From: an uncultured Burkholderiales bacterium
GTDB taxonomy: Bacteria > Pseudomonadota > Gammaproteobacteria > Burkholderiales > Eutrophovitaceae
Assembly (NCBI GenBank): GCA_951812315.1
Contig: CATOSA010000032.1
Span: 124,001 to 188,000, forward strand
Direction of reading: 5' to 3'
Length of the DNA stretch: 64,000 nucleotides
Shown here: in pieces, positions 55,456-64,000 of the stretch
Layout: every line of letters starts with the position of its first letter
Numbering within the stretch: the stretch's first letter is position 1
Program-made: the position numbers and the translations under genes
Notes under the pieces: model-generated
Told to the model about the DNA's origin: nothing
The model's database searches: none
Seen by the model: the letters and a program-made list of their open reading frames with translations, nothing else

Positions 55456-56290
55456 CTCGAAGAGAACTGCGCAATTGTGCCAGGTAGTGCATGCCTTTTA
55501 TCGCGCGGCTACCGTACCACGACGTCATTTCCGCATCGATCAGCGAAACAATTGCCTTCGCGGCACCCGGTTGTTGTTTCACAAAATCGACATCGCGCGC
55601 GCGAAACGCATAGGGTTCGGAAGACAGCAACACTCGATCGACATCGAGGCCGGCGATCTGATCCAGTGAAAACGCCGGGTATCGCTCAGACCCAATCTCG
55701 ACGTGATCCCAACCCACGCTCTCCAGCGTTCTCGCAATATAGGTGTCGTTCGAGATTGTCATCCACGGGTCTTTCCAGATGACGTACAACACCCGCTCTC
55801 GCGGAAGATTCCGCGTCGTGGCGACAGCCGCTCGGAAGCCGGTCCGGAACCGCTCGGCCAGTTCTTCTGCTTCGCGCTCTCGTCCAAAAATGCCACCGAG
55901 CAGGCGGTAGAGCGCGATGTTGTCCTCCGGGCCCATCGGGTGGGTTACGACGACGTTGCCAACGAACTGCGCTGCCGTATCTACATCGGCCTTCGGATTC
56001 TCGTCAACGTTGACGATCAGGTGCGTGGCTTCAAGTGCGCGAATTTTGCCGACATCGAAATCCTTCGTACCCCCAACCTTGGGCACTTTCCGCACCGCCG
56101 GTTTTGGATGCGCGCAGAAGCCGGTCCGCCCCACTACTTGCGCGCCAAGATCAAGCGAGAACAACAGTTCGGTGATGCTTGGAACCAGACAGACAATGCG
56201 CGCGTTGGCGTCCGCTCGCACATGTACATGCCCAAGTGCGTCGACAAGTCGAGTGGTCCCGGTTTCGCGACCTTTCACATTTCGCTTCAT
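55442..56290 (-). CDS. BtuF-like cobalamin/helical-backbone metal receptor binding protein
   Basis: 282 residues of the type III periplasmic-binding fold: DANARIVCLVPSITELLFSL DLGAQVVGRTGFC, VPKVGGTKDFDVGKIRALEA THLIVNVDEN, YIARTLESVGWDHVEIGSER YPAFSLDQI. The SITE.L..L pattern and the GRT.FC.HP segment are typical of vitamin B12-binding relatives. No signal peptide is visible (start MKRNVKGRETGTTRLVDALG), so it may act in the cytoplasm or the start may be elsewhere. Its start overlaps the Lrp gene stop by 4 bases. A cobalamin enzyme, IcmF, is encoded 5 kb away. Confidence 0.78.
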   Translation of the reverse strand: MKRNVKGRETGTTRLVDALGHVHVRADANARIVCLVPSITELLFSLDLGAQVVGRTGFCAHPKPAVRKVPKVGGTKDFDVGKIRALEATHLIVNVDENPKADVDTAAQFVGNVVVTHPMGPEDNIALYRLLGGIFGREREAEELAERFRTGFRAAVATTRNLPRERVLYVIWKDPWMTISNDTYIARTLESVGWDHVEIGSERYPAFSLDQIAGLDVDRVLLSSEPYAFRARDVDFVKQQPGAAKAIVSLIDAEMTSWYGSRAIKGMHYLAQLRSSLRDDQR

Positions 56291-56781
56291 GGGCTCAAGG
56301 ATTGCTGGGCGACTTCGCTGACTTCGGGCAACGGAATGGGACTTTCCTTGAGCGTGCGCAATACGATGCTTGATTTGCTATGGCGGATACCGGGAAGGCG
56401 ATACAGCCGCTCGCGCAACAAACGCTCGTAATCCCGCGTGTCCTTCACTGCAATACGCAGATAGTAGTCGTACTCTCCCGAAACGAGATAGACCTCCATG
56501 ATTTCCGGTATACGCTCCAGTTCACGTCCAAACTCAAAAAGCGTTTCTTCACTGTGACTGTCCAGCGTGACCTGGACGATGATCGTTTCATTGAAGCCGA
56601 GCGCCTCGGGGGCAATACGAACCGTGTAGCCCTGAATAACGCCGCCCGATTCCATTTTCCTGATTCGGTTCCAGCACGGCGTCGTGGACAATCCAACTCT
56701 TTCACCGATGTCGTGCAGGCTGGCGCGTGCGTCTTCGCGCAGGACACGCAGAATAGCCATGTCATAGCTATCGAGCTTCAT
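56287..56781 (-). CDS. Lrp/AsnC family transcriptional regulator
   Basis: 164 residues: MKLDSYDMAILRVLREDARA SLHDIGERVGLSTTPCWNRI RKMESGGVIQGYTV is the N-terminal HTH, and VYLVSGEYDYYLRIAVKDTR DYERLL the ligand-binding RAM domain. Lrp-type proteins of this length control amino-acid catabolism. It is divergent from the indolepyruvate oxidoreductase gene across a 573-base gap, the classic arrangement in which the regulator senses an aromatic amino acid and activates its degradation. Confidence 0.92.
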   Translation of the reverse strand: MKLDSYDMAILRVLREDARASLHDIGERVGLSTTPCWNRIRKMESGGVIQGYTVRIAPEALGFNETIIVQVTLDSHSEETLFEFGRELERIPEIMEVYLVSGEYDYYLRIAVKDTRDYERLLRERLYRLPGIRHSKSSIVLRTLKESPIPLPEVSEVAQQSLSP

Positions 56782-57354
56782 TCCAGAATGGTGCCAGATT
56801 ATAGGAAAATTTTCTAATTTTGACCGTATTTGCTAGAAAACAAGATGCCTTTTCTTCGCAACAGAAGATAATATGACGCTGAAGTCGATGAGACGCGGAA
56901 TCACAATCCGGATTTGCGTGTAATCGGTTTTGTCGCTTCCGTATCTGCATTACGAGGCATGCGGCACAACGGGCACGATGGTCGCTTTTTCCTTGCTGCG
57001 CTGCCGAATTTGCAGCAAACCGGCAACGCTATCGAGCAGGGAACAATGGGACTCGATGTTGCGTCCAATTCAATGCGGTCTATGTGAAGCGAGTTGCGCA
57101 CGCCAACGTCTGTATTTAGTGGCAGAGCGACAAAGTCGGTGAACTAGAAGCAGAGGATAAACGCGTCCGGTGATGAAATTGCCGGATTGCGGGTGTGACA
57201 AGGCCATGTTGACGGGCGTCACGTTTCTTATCCGGAACGAATCCTTTCAACACGGCCGTTTATTCAATCGTTGCGCCAGCGGACTTACCCGTCGGTTGGC
57301 GCCAGGAATCGGTACTGCCGCACCCAAGGCAGAGGCTGTTCCAGGGAGTATTGC
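56782..57354. promoter_or_regulatory. Divergent intergenic region between lrp and indolepyruvate oxidoreductase
   Basis: Short ORFs here have no plausible protein composition. AT-rich GGAAAATTTTCTAATTTTGA at 56811 contains the palindrome GAAAATTTTC, a pattern typical for Lrp-family boxes, directly upstream of the regulator. Before the downstream start at 57355 lies CCAGGGAGTATTGC, a ribosome-binding site. No terminator or riboswitch seen. Confidence 0.45.
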
Positions 57355-60300
57355 ATGCAACAGGTCACACTCGAAGACAAGTACGTGTCAGATCACGGGC
57401 GCGTCTACCTTAACGGTGTACAAGCACTGGTTCGCCTTGCACTAATCCAGCGTCGCCGCGATGTCGCGGCCGGCCTGAACACCGGCGGCTATATTTCCGG
57501 ATACCGCGGTTCACCGCTCGGCGGTCTGGATAAAGCGCTGTGGAGCGCCAGGGACCACCTGAAACAACACCACATTACGTTTCAGCCCGGAGTAAATGAA
57601 GAGCTCGCTGCGACCGCGGTGTGGGGCTCACAGCAACTGCACCTCACCGGCGAATCCGATTACGACGGCGTGTTCGCAATGTGGTATGGCAAAGGTCCGG
57701 GCGTGGACCGCTGCGGTGACGTCTTCAAGCACATGAATTTCTCTGGAACCGCCAGGCACGGCGGTGTGCTGCTGATCGCGGGTGACGATCACGGCGCCTA
57801 CTCTTCGTCGCTGCCGCACCAGAGTGATCACTTGTTTTCGGCGTCGATGATTCCGGTACTGTATCCGTGCAACGTTGAAGAGTATCTCGAACTCGGCTTG
57901 CACGGCTTTGCGATGTCGCGATTCTCTGGTTGCGCAGTGGGATTCAAGGCACTTGCGGATACGGTCGAATCGTCGGCCTCAATACAGGCCGATCCGATGC
58001 GGGTGCAGACGATTGCGCCGCCTGACTATGTAATGCCCGAAGGCGGTCTGAATGCGCGGCACTCTACTGAGGTCATCGGCCTGGTGGCGCGCCAGCAGGA
58101 AGCGCTGATGCAGAATTTCAAGATTTACGCGGCGCTCGCCTATTCACGCGTGAATCATCTGAATCGCACCGTCATCGATTCTCCCAACGCGCGCCTCGGG
58201 ATCATTTGCTCGGGAAAATCCTATATGGACGTACTCGAGGCATTGGAAGAACTCGGCATTACTGAACAGGAAGCGGCACATATCGGCCTGCGCGTGTTCA
58301 AGGTGTCGATGCCTTGGCCGCTGGAACCGGATGGCGTGCGCGAGTTCGCGCAGGGACTGGAAGAAATTCTGGTGGTTGAAGAGAAACGCCAGATGGTCGA
58401 ATACCAACTCAAGGAGCAACTGTACAACTGGCGCGCCGACGTACGGCCCCGCGTTATCGGCAAGTTTGACGAAAAGGGCGAGTGGGGATTACACCCGCGC
58501 GGCGACTGGCTTCTGCCAGCGACCGCTGATTTTTCAATCGCCCAGATTGCGCGCGTGATTGCCGGACGCATCGAGCGCTTTCACAGCAGCGATCGCATCA
58601 AGGCACGCCTGACGCTGCTCGAAGCCAAGGAAGCCGTACTTCGAAAAGCCGTGAATACGCCGCCGCGACCCGCATATTATTGCTCCGGCTGTCCGCACAA
58701 TACGTCTACAAAAGTCCCGGACGGCTCTCTCGGGCTCGCCGGTATCGGCTGCCACGTCATGGCGACCGCGATTTATCCGGAACATACCGGGCCGCTTTGC
58801 CAGATGGGTGGCGAGGGCGTGCCGTGGATTGGTCAGGCGCCGTTTTCCAGACGCGAGCATATGTTCGCCAATCTCGGCGACGGTACCTATTTTCATTCCG
58901 GCCACCTGGCGATTCGTGCTGCGCTCGCGGCAAATGTGAACATTACCTACAAGATTCTGTACAACGACGCTGTCGCAATGACTGGCGGTCAGCCAATCGA
59001 CGGCGTGACGTCGGTACCGATGATTGCGCATCAGGTCGCGGCTGAAGGTGTCGGGAGAATAGCTGTGGTCACCGAGGACCTATCGCGATATGAAGACCGG
59101 TCAGCGCTGCCGGACATGGTTATGCTGCACGACTGGCGCGATATGGACGCCGTGCAGAAAGAGTTGCGCCAGTATCAAGGCGTATCGATTCTGATCTATG
59201 ACCAGACCTGTGCCGCGGAGAAGCGCAGGCGACGCAAGAAAGGCTCGTATCCGCTGGCGACAGAACGCCTGGTGATCAATGAAGCGGTATGCGAGGGCTG
59301 CGGCGAGCAATCCAATTGCGTCGCCATCCTGCCGCTCGAGACCGAGTTCGGACGTAAACGAACGATAGACCAGTCTGCGTGCAATCAGGACTATTCCTGT
59401 GTGAAAGGCTTTTGCCCGAGCTTTGTCAGCATCGAAGGCGGATCCTTGCGCAAGTCCGCCGTGACACAAGACGACGTCGACGCGGCTTTGCCGCTACTGC
59501 CCGATCCACCGCCCAATCACTCGGACTCGTACAACATCCTCATCACCGGCATCGGCGGAACAGGCGTGCTGACCGTCGGAGCGCTGCTTGGGATGGCGGC
59601 ACACATCGAGGACAAAGGCGTGTCGGTGCTCGACATGACGGGCATGTCGCAGAAAAATGGCGCGGTCAAATCTCACGTCAAGTTCGCGCCGCATCCATCG
59701 CAAATTCACGCGCAGCGCATTGCAACAGGCGAGGCAGATCTGATTCTGGGCTGCGACATGCTTACTGCCGCTTCGCAGGACGCAATATCTAAAACCAAAC
59801 CGGGACGCACGGTCGCAGTCATCAATTCGCATCAGCAACCGACCGGGGATTTCGCCCGCAATCCTGACTGGACGTTTCCGGCCGATTCAATCCGTGTGCT
59901 GATCAATGAGTCGGTCGAGAATCGCAGTCACTTCGTAAACGGTACGCGCCTGGCGACCGCCTTGCTCGGAGACGCAATCGCGACTAATTTGTTCATGCTG
60001 GGTTACGCATTTCAACTCGGCCTGATACCGCTGCAACAATCGTCCATCATGCGTGCAATCGAGCTCAATGGTGTGGCGCTCGACGCGAACAAGCAGGCAT
60101 TCGACTGGGGGCGCCGTGCGGCGGTCGATCCGGCCACGGTCGAGCGCACCGTCACGCCGGCCAAACCGATCCGGATTGAATTCCCTCAGAAACTTGAAGA
60201 CATCGTCAAGCGACGGGTTGATTTCCTGACGGCGTACCAGGATGAGAAGTATGCGAATCGCTATCAGACGTTAGTCGACAAAGCGCAACGGGCGGAATCG

Positions 60301-60849
60301 AACCTCGGGCAGGGCCGTTGGCTCAGCAAGGCGGTCGCCCGCAACTTTTTCAAGTTGCTTGCCTACAAGGACGAGTATGAGGTCGCGCGCCTGTTCACGC
60401 AGACCGGGTTCTTCGAACGGCTGGACAAGCAATTCGAGGGAAACTACAAAATTGCATTCCATCTCGCGCCGCCGTTGCTGACGCGTCCCGACCCGGACAG
60501 CGGGATCACTCGCAAAGTCCGTTTCGGCCCATGGATGCGCCATGCATTTCACATCCTCGCGAAATTCAAAGGCCTGCGCGGAACAATGTTCGACCCGTTC
60601 GGTTACACCGCTGAACGCAAAATGGAACGGCGCATGATCGACGATTATGAACAAACGCTCGCGACCCTGCTCTCCAGTTTGCGCAAAGACAACTATGAAC
60701 TCGCCGCTGAGATTGCAGGATTGCCGGAGCAAGTAGCCGGATTCGGACACGTGAAACAACGCAACATCTCCAAAGCACTGCGCCGGCGAGAGGAGCTACT
60801 GGCGCAATTCGGCGCCGATCCAAGATCGCCGCTGAAGCGCGCAGCGTAA
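57355..60849 (+). CDS. Indolepyruvate:ferredoxin oxidoreductase, fused subunits
   Basis: 1,164 residues from the ATG at 57355, supported by a ribosome-binding site and by homology starting at MQQVTLEDKYVSDHGRVYLN; the ORF-track start adds 28 residues. Order: pyrimidine-binding domain (TGGYISGYRGSPLGGLDKAL), CoA/transketolase-like middle, TPP-binding domain (PDGSLGLAGIGCHVMATAIY ... LGDGTYFHSGHLAIRAALAA), a Cys-rich iron-sulfur segment (CEGCGEQSNCVAILPLETEF ... CNQDYSCVKGFCPS), and the C-terminal gamma domain (NILITGIGGTGVLTVGALLG MAA). It decarboxylates aryl-pyruvates to aryl-acetyl-CoA with ferredoxin as acceptor. Single-chain fusions are usual in proteobacteria. Confidence 0.92.
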   Translation: MQQVTLEDKYVSDHGRVYLNGVQALVRLALIQRRRDVAAGLNTGGYISGYRGSPLGGLDKALWSARDHLKQHHITFQPGVNEELAATAVWGSQQLHLTGESDYDGVFAMWYGKGPGVDRCGDVFKHMNFSGTARHGGVLLIAGDDHGAYSSSLPHQSDHLFSASMIPVLYPCNVEEYLELGLHGFAMSRFSGCAVGFKALADTVESSASIQADPMRVQTIAPPDYVMPEGGLNARHSTEVIGLVARQQEALMQNFKIYAALAYSRVNHLNRTVIDSPNARLGIICSGKSYMDVLEALEELGITEQEAAHIGLRVFKVSMPWPLEPDGVREFAQGLEEILVVEEKRQMVEYQLKEQLYNWRADVRPRVIGKFDEKGEWGLHPRGDWLLPATADFSIAQIARVIAGRIERFHSSDRIKARLTLLEAKEAVLRKAVNTPPRPAYYCSGCPHNTSTKVPDGSLGLAGIGCHVMATAIYPEHTGPLCQMGGEGVPWIGQAPFSRREHMFANLGDGTYFHSGHLAIRAALAANVNITYKILYNDAVAMTGGQPIDGVTSVPMIAHQVAAEGVGRIAVVTEDLSRYEDRSALPDMVMLHDWRDMDAVQKELRQYQGVSILIYDQTCAAEKRRRRKKGSYPLATERLVINEAVCEGCGEQSNCVAILPLETEFGRKRTIDQSACNQDYSCVKGFCPSFVSIEGGSLRKSAVTQDDVDAALPLLPDPPPNHSDSYNILITGIGGTGVLTVGALLGMAAHIEDKGVSVLDMTGMSQKNGAVKSHVKFAPHPSQIHAQRIATGEADLILGCDMLTAASQDAISKTKPGRTVAVINSHQQPTGDFARNPDWTFPADSIRVLINESVENRSHFVNGTRLATALLGDAIATNLFMLGYAFQLGLIPLQQSSIMRAIELNGVALDANKQAFDWGRRAAVDPATVERTVTPAKPIRIEFPQKLEDIVKRRVDFLTAYQDEKYANRYQTLVDKAQRAESNLGQGRWLSKAVARNFFKLLAYKDEYEVARLFTQTGFFERLDKQFEGNYKIAFHLAPPLLTRPDPDSGITRKVRFGPWMRHAFHILAKFKGLRGTMFDPFGYTAERKMERRMIDDYEQTLATLLSSLRKDNYELAAEIAGLPEQVAGFGHVKQRNISKALRRREELLAQFGADPRSPLKRAA

Positions 60850-60910
60850 TCACCGGGAAACCTGTCGCGCCGGGCGGACAGTTTGATCAATTCTGCGCAC
60901 AGGGCTTTAC

Positions 60911-60927
60911 GTTTACGCAAACGTCAA
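60911..60927. promoter_or_regulatory. LiuR-type operator upstream of icmF
   Basis: GTTTACGCAAACGTCAA matches the 17-base core of the two liu operators except one base (GCAAAC for GTAAAC). It lies 73-89 bases before the icmF start, a promoter-proximal position. Confidence 0.7.
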
Positions 60928-60999
60928 TCATAATTTTGCGTCCAGCCAGCACATAATGCCCACACTGAGCATAATCTCCATTCACAAGAGCTGCCGCCA

Positions 61000-63900
61000 A
61001 TGACCGATCTCAGCCTGAAGCCCGCGACCCGGAAAGACGTAGCCACAAAAAACATCCGCTTTGTCACCGCTGCGAGCCTGTTCGACGGGCACGACGCGTC
61101 CATCAACATCATGCGGCGCATGTTGCAGGCGGGCGGCGCAGAGGTCATTCATCTCGGTCACAACAGGTCGGTCGACGAAGTCGTAACGGCCGCGCTGCAG
61201 GAGGATGCCCACGGTATAGCGGTCAGTTCATACCAGGGTGGTCATATTGAATACTTCAAGTACATGATCGATTTGCTGCGCGAGCGCGGTGGGGCGAACA
61301 TCAAGGTATTTGGCGGCGGCGGCGGAGTTATCGTTCCTGCCGAGATCGAGGAACTGCATACGTATGGCGTAGAGCACATCTACTCGCCGGAAGACGGCGC
61401 GAAGATGGGCTTGCAGGGCATGATCGACGACATGCTCGAGCGCGCCAATCAGGATTTGTGTGCAGACCTTCCAAAGTCGCTCGACGAACTCAAGTCGGGA
61501 GATCAGCGCGAACTGGCGCGAATCATTACCGGCCTCGAAGGTGCGGCAGTTTCGGAGAAACTACACAAGGCGTTGCTGGCAAATGCCACAAGTAAGGATG
61601 GCGTGCCTGTGCTCGGCATCACCGGAACCGGAGGCGCCGGAAAATCATCCCTCACCGACGAATTGATTCGCCGCTTCCGGCTCGATCAATCCGACCGGCT
61701 AAAAATAGCGGTGCTGGCAGTCGATCCTTCGCGGCGCAAAACCGGCGGCGCCCTGCTCGGCGACCGCATTCGCATGAACTCGCTTCGCGGTGAACACATT
61801 TACATGCGCTCGCTGGCGACCCGCGGCGGCAGCGAGATCGCCGCCTGTCTCCCCGACGTCATTGCTGCGTGCAAATGTGCGGGCTTTGATCTGGTCATCG
61901 TTGAAACGTCTGGAATCGGCCAGGGCGACGCGGCCATCGTTCCGTATGTCGACGTGTCACTTTACGCCATGACGCCGGAATATGGTGCGGCCAGCCAGCT
62001 CGAGAAGATCGACATGCTCGATTTTGCCGACTTCGTCGCGATTAACAAGTTCGATCGCCGCGGCGCCGACGATGCGTTGCGCGATGTATCGAAACAGTAT
62101 CAGCGCAATCACCAGTTGTTCTCTGAACCGCCAGACAAGATGCCGGTGTTCGGCACGATTGCATCGAGATTCAACGATGACGGCGTCACCGCCTTGTATC
62201 AGGCGATTGCCGGGCAATTGAGTGCCAAAGGCCTGAAGTTGCAAGACGGCCGACTGCCAGAAAAATCGATACGCGCATCGACAAAGGTCGCGAGTGTTGT
62301 GCCACCCGAACGTGCGCGTTACCTCGCGGAAATTGCAACAACGGTTCGCGACTACAAACAGCATGCCATCGCGCAGTCGCGCATAGCCCGCGAACGCCAG
62401 CAACTTGTTGCAACAAAAACAATGCTGTCAAACGAGTGCAAGGAAGAAAACGACAATCTTGCAGCGCTTGCCGCGGCGCGGGATGCGAAGCTCGATCCGG
62501 GCGCAAAGAAATTACTGGACATGTGGCCGGACATGCAAAAAGCCTATTCGGGCGACGAGTACGTCGTAAAGATCCGCGGCAAGGAAATTCGCACGGCCCT
62601 CACGAGCAAGTCGCTGTCCGGCACGGATATCCGCAAGGTCGTGCTGCCGCGCTTCGAAGATCACGGCGAAGTGCTCAGATGGCTGATGCTGGAGAACGTA
62701 CCCGGATCATTTCCTTTCACTGGAGGTGTTTTCGCGTTCAAACGCGAGAACGAAGACCCGACACGCATGTTCGCCGGCGAAGGCGACGCATTTCGCACCA
62801 ACAAGCGCTTTCATCTGTTGTCTGCCGACATGCCGGCGAAAAGGCTTTCGACAGCATTTGATTCGGTCACGCTTTACGGATTCGACCCGGACCTGCGGCC
62901 GGACATTTACGGCAAGGTCGGCAATTCGGGAGTGTCGATCGCCACGCTAGACGACATGAAAGTGCTGTATTCAGGCTTCGACCTGTGCGCACCGAACAAC
63001 AGCGTGTCGATGACGATCAACGGACCGGCGCCAACGATTCTGGCGATGTTCATGAACACCGCGATCGATCAGCAGATGGACAACTTCCGCACTGACAACA
63101 AGCGCGAACCAACTGCTGATGAGGCGCAGAAAATCCGCGAATGGACGCTGGAAACAGTACGCGGCACGGTACAAGCAGATATCCTGAAAGAGGATCAGGG
63201 CCAGAACACCTGCATTTTCTCCACCGAGTTCAGCCTCAAAGTGATGGGCGACATCCAGGACTACTTCATCCATCACAACGTGAAGAACTTCTATTCTGTT
63301 TCCATATCCGGCTATCACATTGCCGAAGCCGGCGCGAACCCGATATCGCAGTTAGCCTTCACTCTCAGCAATGGCCTTACGTTTGTTGAAGCCTATCTTG
63401 CGCGCGGCATGCACATCGATGACTTTGCGCCCAACCTCAGTTTCTTCTTCAGCAACGGCATGGATCCGGAATATACGGTCATCGGACGCGTCGCCCGGCG
63501 CATCTGGGCGGTCGCGATGAAGAACCGTTACGGCGCTAACGAACGGGCGCAAAAACTCAAGTACCACTGCCAGACGTCCGGTCGCTCGCTACACGCGCAG
63601 GAAATCGCGTTCAACGATATTCGCACCACGCTACAGGCGTTGATCGCGACCTACGACAATGCGAACTCCCTGCACACGAACGCCTACGACGAGGCAATCA
63701 CGACGCCTACCGAAGAAAGCGTAAGGCGCGCAATGGCGATCCAGCTCATAATCAACCGCGAATGGGGTCTTGCAAAAAACGAGAACTCGAGCCAGGGCAG
63801 CTTCATCATCGAAGAACTCACCGACCTGGTAGAAGAAGCCGTGCTGCGCGAATTCGAATCAATTTCCGAACGCGGCGGCGTACTGGGTGCAATGGAACTG

Positions 63901-64000
63901 GGTTACCAACGCGGAAAGATCCAGGAAGAATCACTGTATTACGAGCACAAGAAACACGACGGATCGCACCCGCTGATCGGCGTCAATACTTTCCGCAATC
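61000..64000 (+). CDS. icmF: Fused isobutyryl-CoA mutase (IcmF), cut by window edge
   Basis: Open from the ATG at 61000 to the window end (1,000 codons seen; absent from the ORF track because it is incomplete). N-terminal B12-binding domain: [20 protein letters not shown] ... [20 protein letters not shown] and [18 protein letters not shown]. Middle G-protein chaperone domain: [20 protein letters not shown] (P-loop), [43 protein letters not shown] and INKFDRRG (NKxD). C-terminal mutase domain begins with [26 protein letters not shown]. IcmF rearranges isobutyryl-CoA/butyryl-CoA (and isovaleryl/pivalyl-CoA in some). The LiuR-type operator upstream ties it to the leucine pathway. Confidence 0.94.
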   Translation, partial: MTDLSLKPATRKDVATKNIRFVTAASLFDGHDASINIMRRMLQAGGAEVIHLGHNRSVDEVVTAALQEDAHGIAVSSYQGGHIEYFKYMIDLLRERGGANIKVFGGGGGVIVPAEIEELHTYGVEHIYSPEDGAKMGLQGMIDDMLERANQDLCADLPKSLDELKSGDQRELARIITGLEGAAVSEKLHKALLANATSKDGVPVLGITGTGGAGKSSLTDELIRRFRLDQSDRLKIAVLAVDPSRRKTGGALLGDRIRMNSLRGEHIYMRSLATRGGSEIAACLPDVIAACKCAGFDLVIVETSGIGQGDAAIVPYVDVSLYAMTPEYGAASQLEKIDMLDFADFVAINKFDRRGADDALRDVSKQYQRNHQLFSEPPDKMPVFGTIASRFNDDGVTALYQAIAGQLSAKGLKLQDGRLPEKSIRASTKVASVVPPERARYLAEIATTVRDYKQHAIAQSRIARERQQLVATKTMLSNECKEENDNLAALAAARDAKLDPGAKKLLDMWPDMQKAYSGDEYVVKIRGKEIRTALTSKSLSGTDIRKVVLPRFEDHGEVLRWLMLENVPGSFPFTGGVFAFKRENEDPTRMFAGEGDAFRTNKRFHLLSADMPAKRLSTAFDSVTLYGFDPDLRPDIYGKVGNSGVSIATLDDMKVLYSGFDLCAPNNSVSMTINGPAPTILAMFMNTAIDQQMDNFRTDNKREPTADEAQKIREWTLETVRGTVQADILKEDQGQNTCIFSTEFSLKVMGDIQDYFIHHNVKNFYSVSISGYHIAEAGANPISQLAFTLSNGLTFVEAYLARGMHIDDFAPNLSFFFSNGMDPEYTVIGRVARRIWAVAMKNRYGANERAQKLKYHCQTSGRSLHAQEIAFNDIRTTLQALIATYDNANSLHTNAYDEAITTPTEESVRRAMAIQLIINREWGLAKNENSSQGSFIIEELTDLVEEAVLREFESISERGGVLGAMELGYQRGKIQEESLYYEHKKHDGSHPLIGVNTFRN

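Noticed and set aside
1-64000. tRNA or rRNA genes
   Set aside because: No cloverleaf-like or rRNA sequence was recognised by eye; a tRNAscan or rRNA model search would be decisive.

Overview
The window reads as a moderately GC-rich chromosomal segment of a proteobacterium, most likely a beta- or gammaproteobacterium. The signs are a complete liu (leucine/isovalerate) operon under a MerR-type LiuR regulator with aceK embedded in it, class I PHA synthase, a fused indolepyruvate:ferredoxin oxidoreductase behind an Lrp regulator, and fused isobutyryl-CoA mutase (IcmF). The exact lineage cannot be fixed from sequence reading alone.

Layout. 0-5.6 kb: the tail of a zinc alcohol dehydrogenase, a MetX-like alpha/beta hydrolase, a NIPSNAP protein, then a run of broken genes (ABC sugar-type binding protein, DUF4272, DUF2252). 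5.6-12.5 kb: a scrap-yard of mobile-element remnants (two IS91 pieces, one IS3 piece, two diverged direct repeats) around an intact alpha-methylacyl-CoA racemase, a broken glycosyltransferase, an intact GT9 glycosyltransferase and a broken tyrosinase. 12.7-28.4 kb (minus strand): the liu region, in transcription order liuR; liuA, aceK, thiolase, RidA, HCCA isomerase, rhodanese, liuB, [DUF4160-DUF2442 insert], acyl-CoA dehydrogenase, [HTH/DNA methyltransferase insert], liuC, liuD, liuE, DUF1289, DUF2889. 28.4-34.2 kb (plus strand): MBL hydrolase, mtnA, class II aldolase, phaC and a frameshifted SOUL heme-binding protein.

34.2-40.4 kb: an IS3-family element interrupted by a 4,990-bp IS1595-type transposon that carries a restriction-modification operon. 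Near-identical terminal inverted repeats and an exact 8-bp target duplication can be read directly, and removing the insert restores the IS3 orfA reading frame. 40.5-42.5 kb is a broken DUF1631 gene. 42.8-52.9 kb is an unusual secreted/surface locus: a very large signal-peptide protein ending in a Hint (pretoxin autoprotease) domain and a GIY-YIG-like nuclease domain, small secreted beta-rich proteins, and a roughly 1,450-residue membrane protein with Asp-box repeats and a C-terminal OmpA peptidoglycan-binding domain. 53.3-56.8 kb: two methyltransferases, a BtuF-like binding protein and an Lrp/AsnC regulator. 57.3-64 kb: indolepyruvate oxidoreductase and the start of icmF.

How it works together: LiuR-type palindromes lie before liuA, before liuR and before icmF, suggesting one regulon for branched-chain acyl-CoA use. 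This feeds acetyl-CoA/acetoacetate to thiolase, the glyoxylate-bypass switch (AceK) and PHA storage; indolepyruvate oxidoreductase adds aryl-pyruvate degradation. Two inserts inside the liu operon (a DUF4160/DUF2442 pair behind a 105-bp duplication of the liuB 3' end, and an HTH/methyltransferase unit that fuses an HTH domain to LiuC through a three-fold 36-bp repeat) and the R-M transposon are the most striking events. Frameshifts are concentrated in accessory regions while the 20-kb metabolic core is clean, which argues for real gene decay more than for random sequence error.
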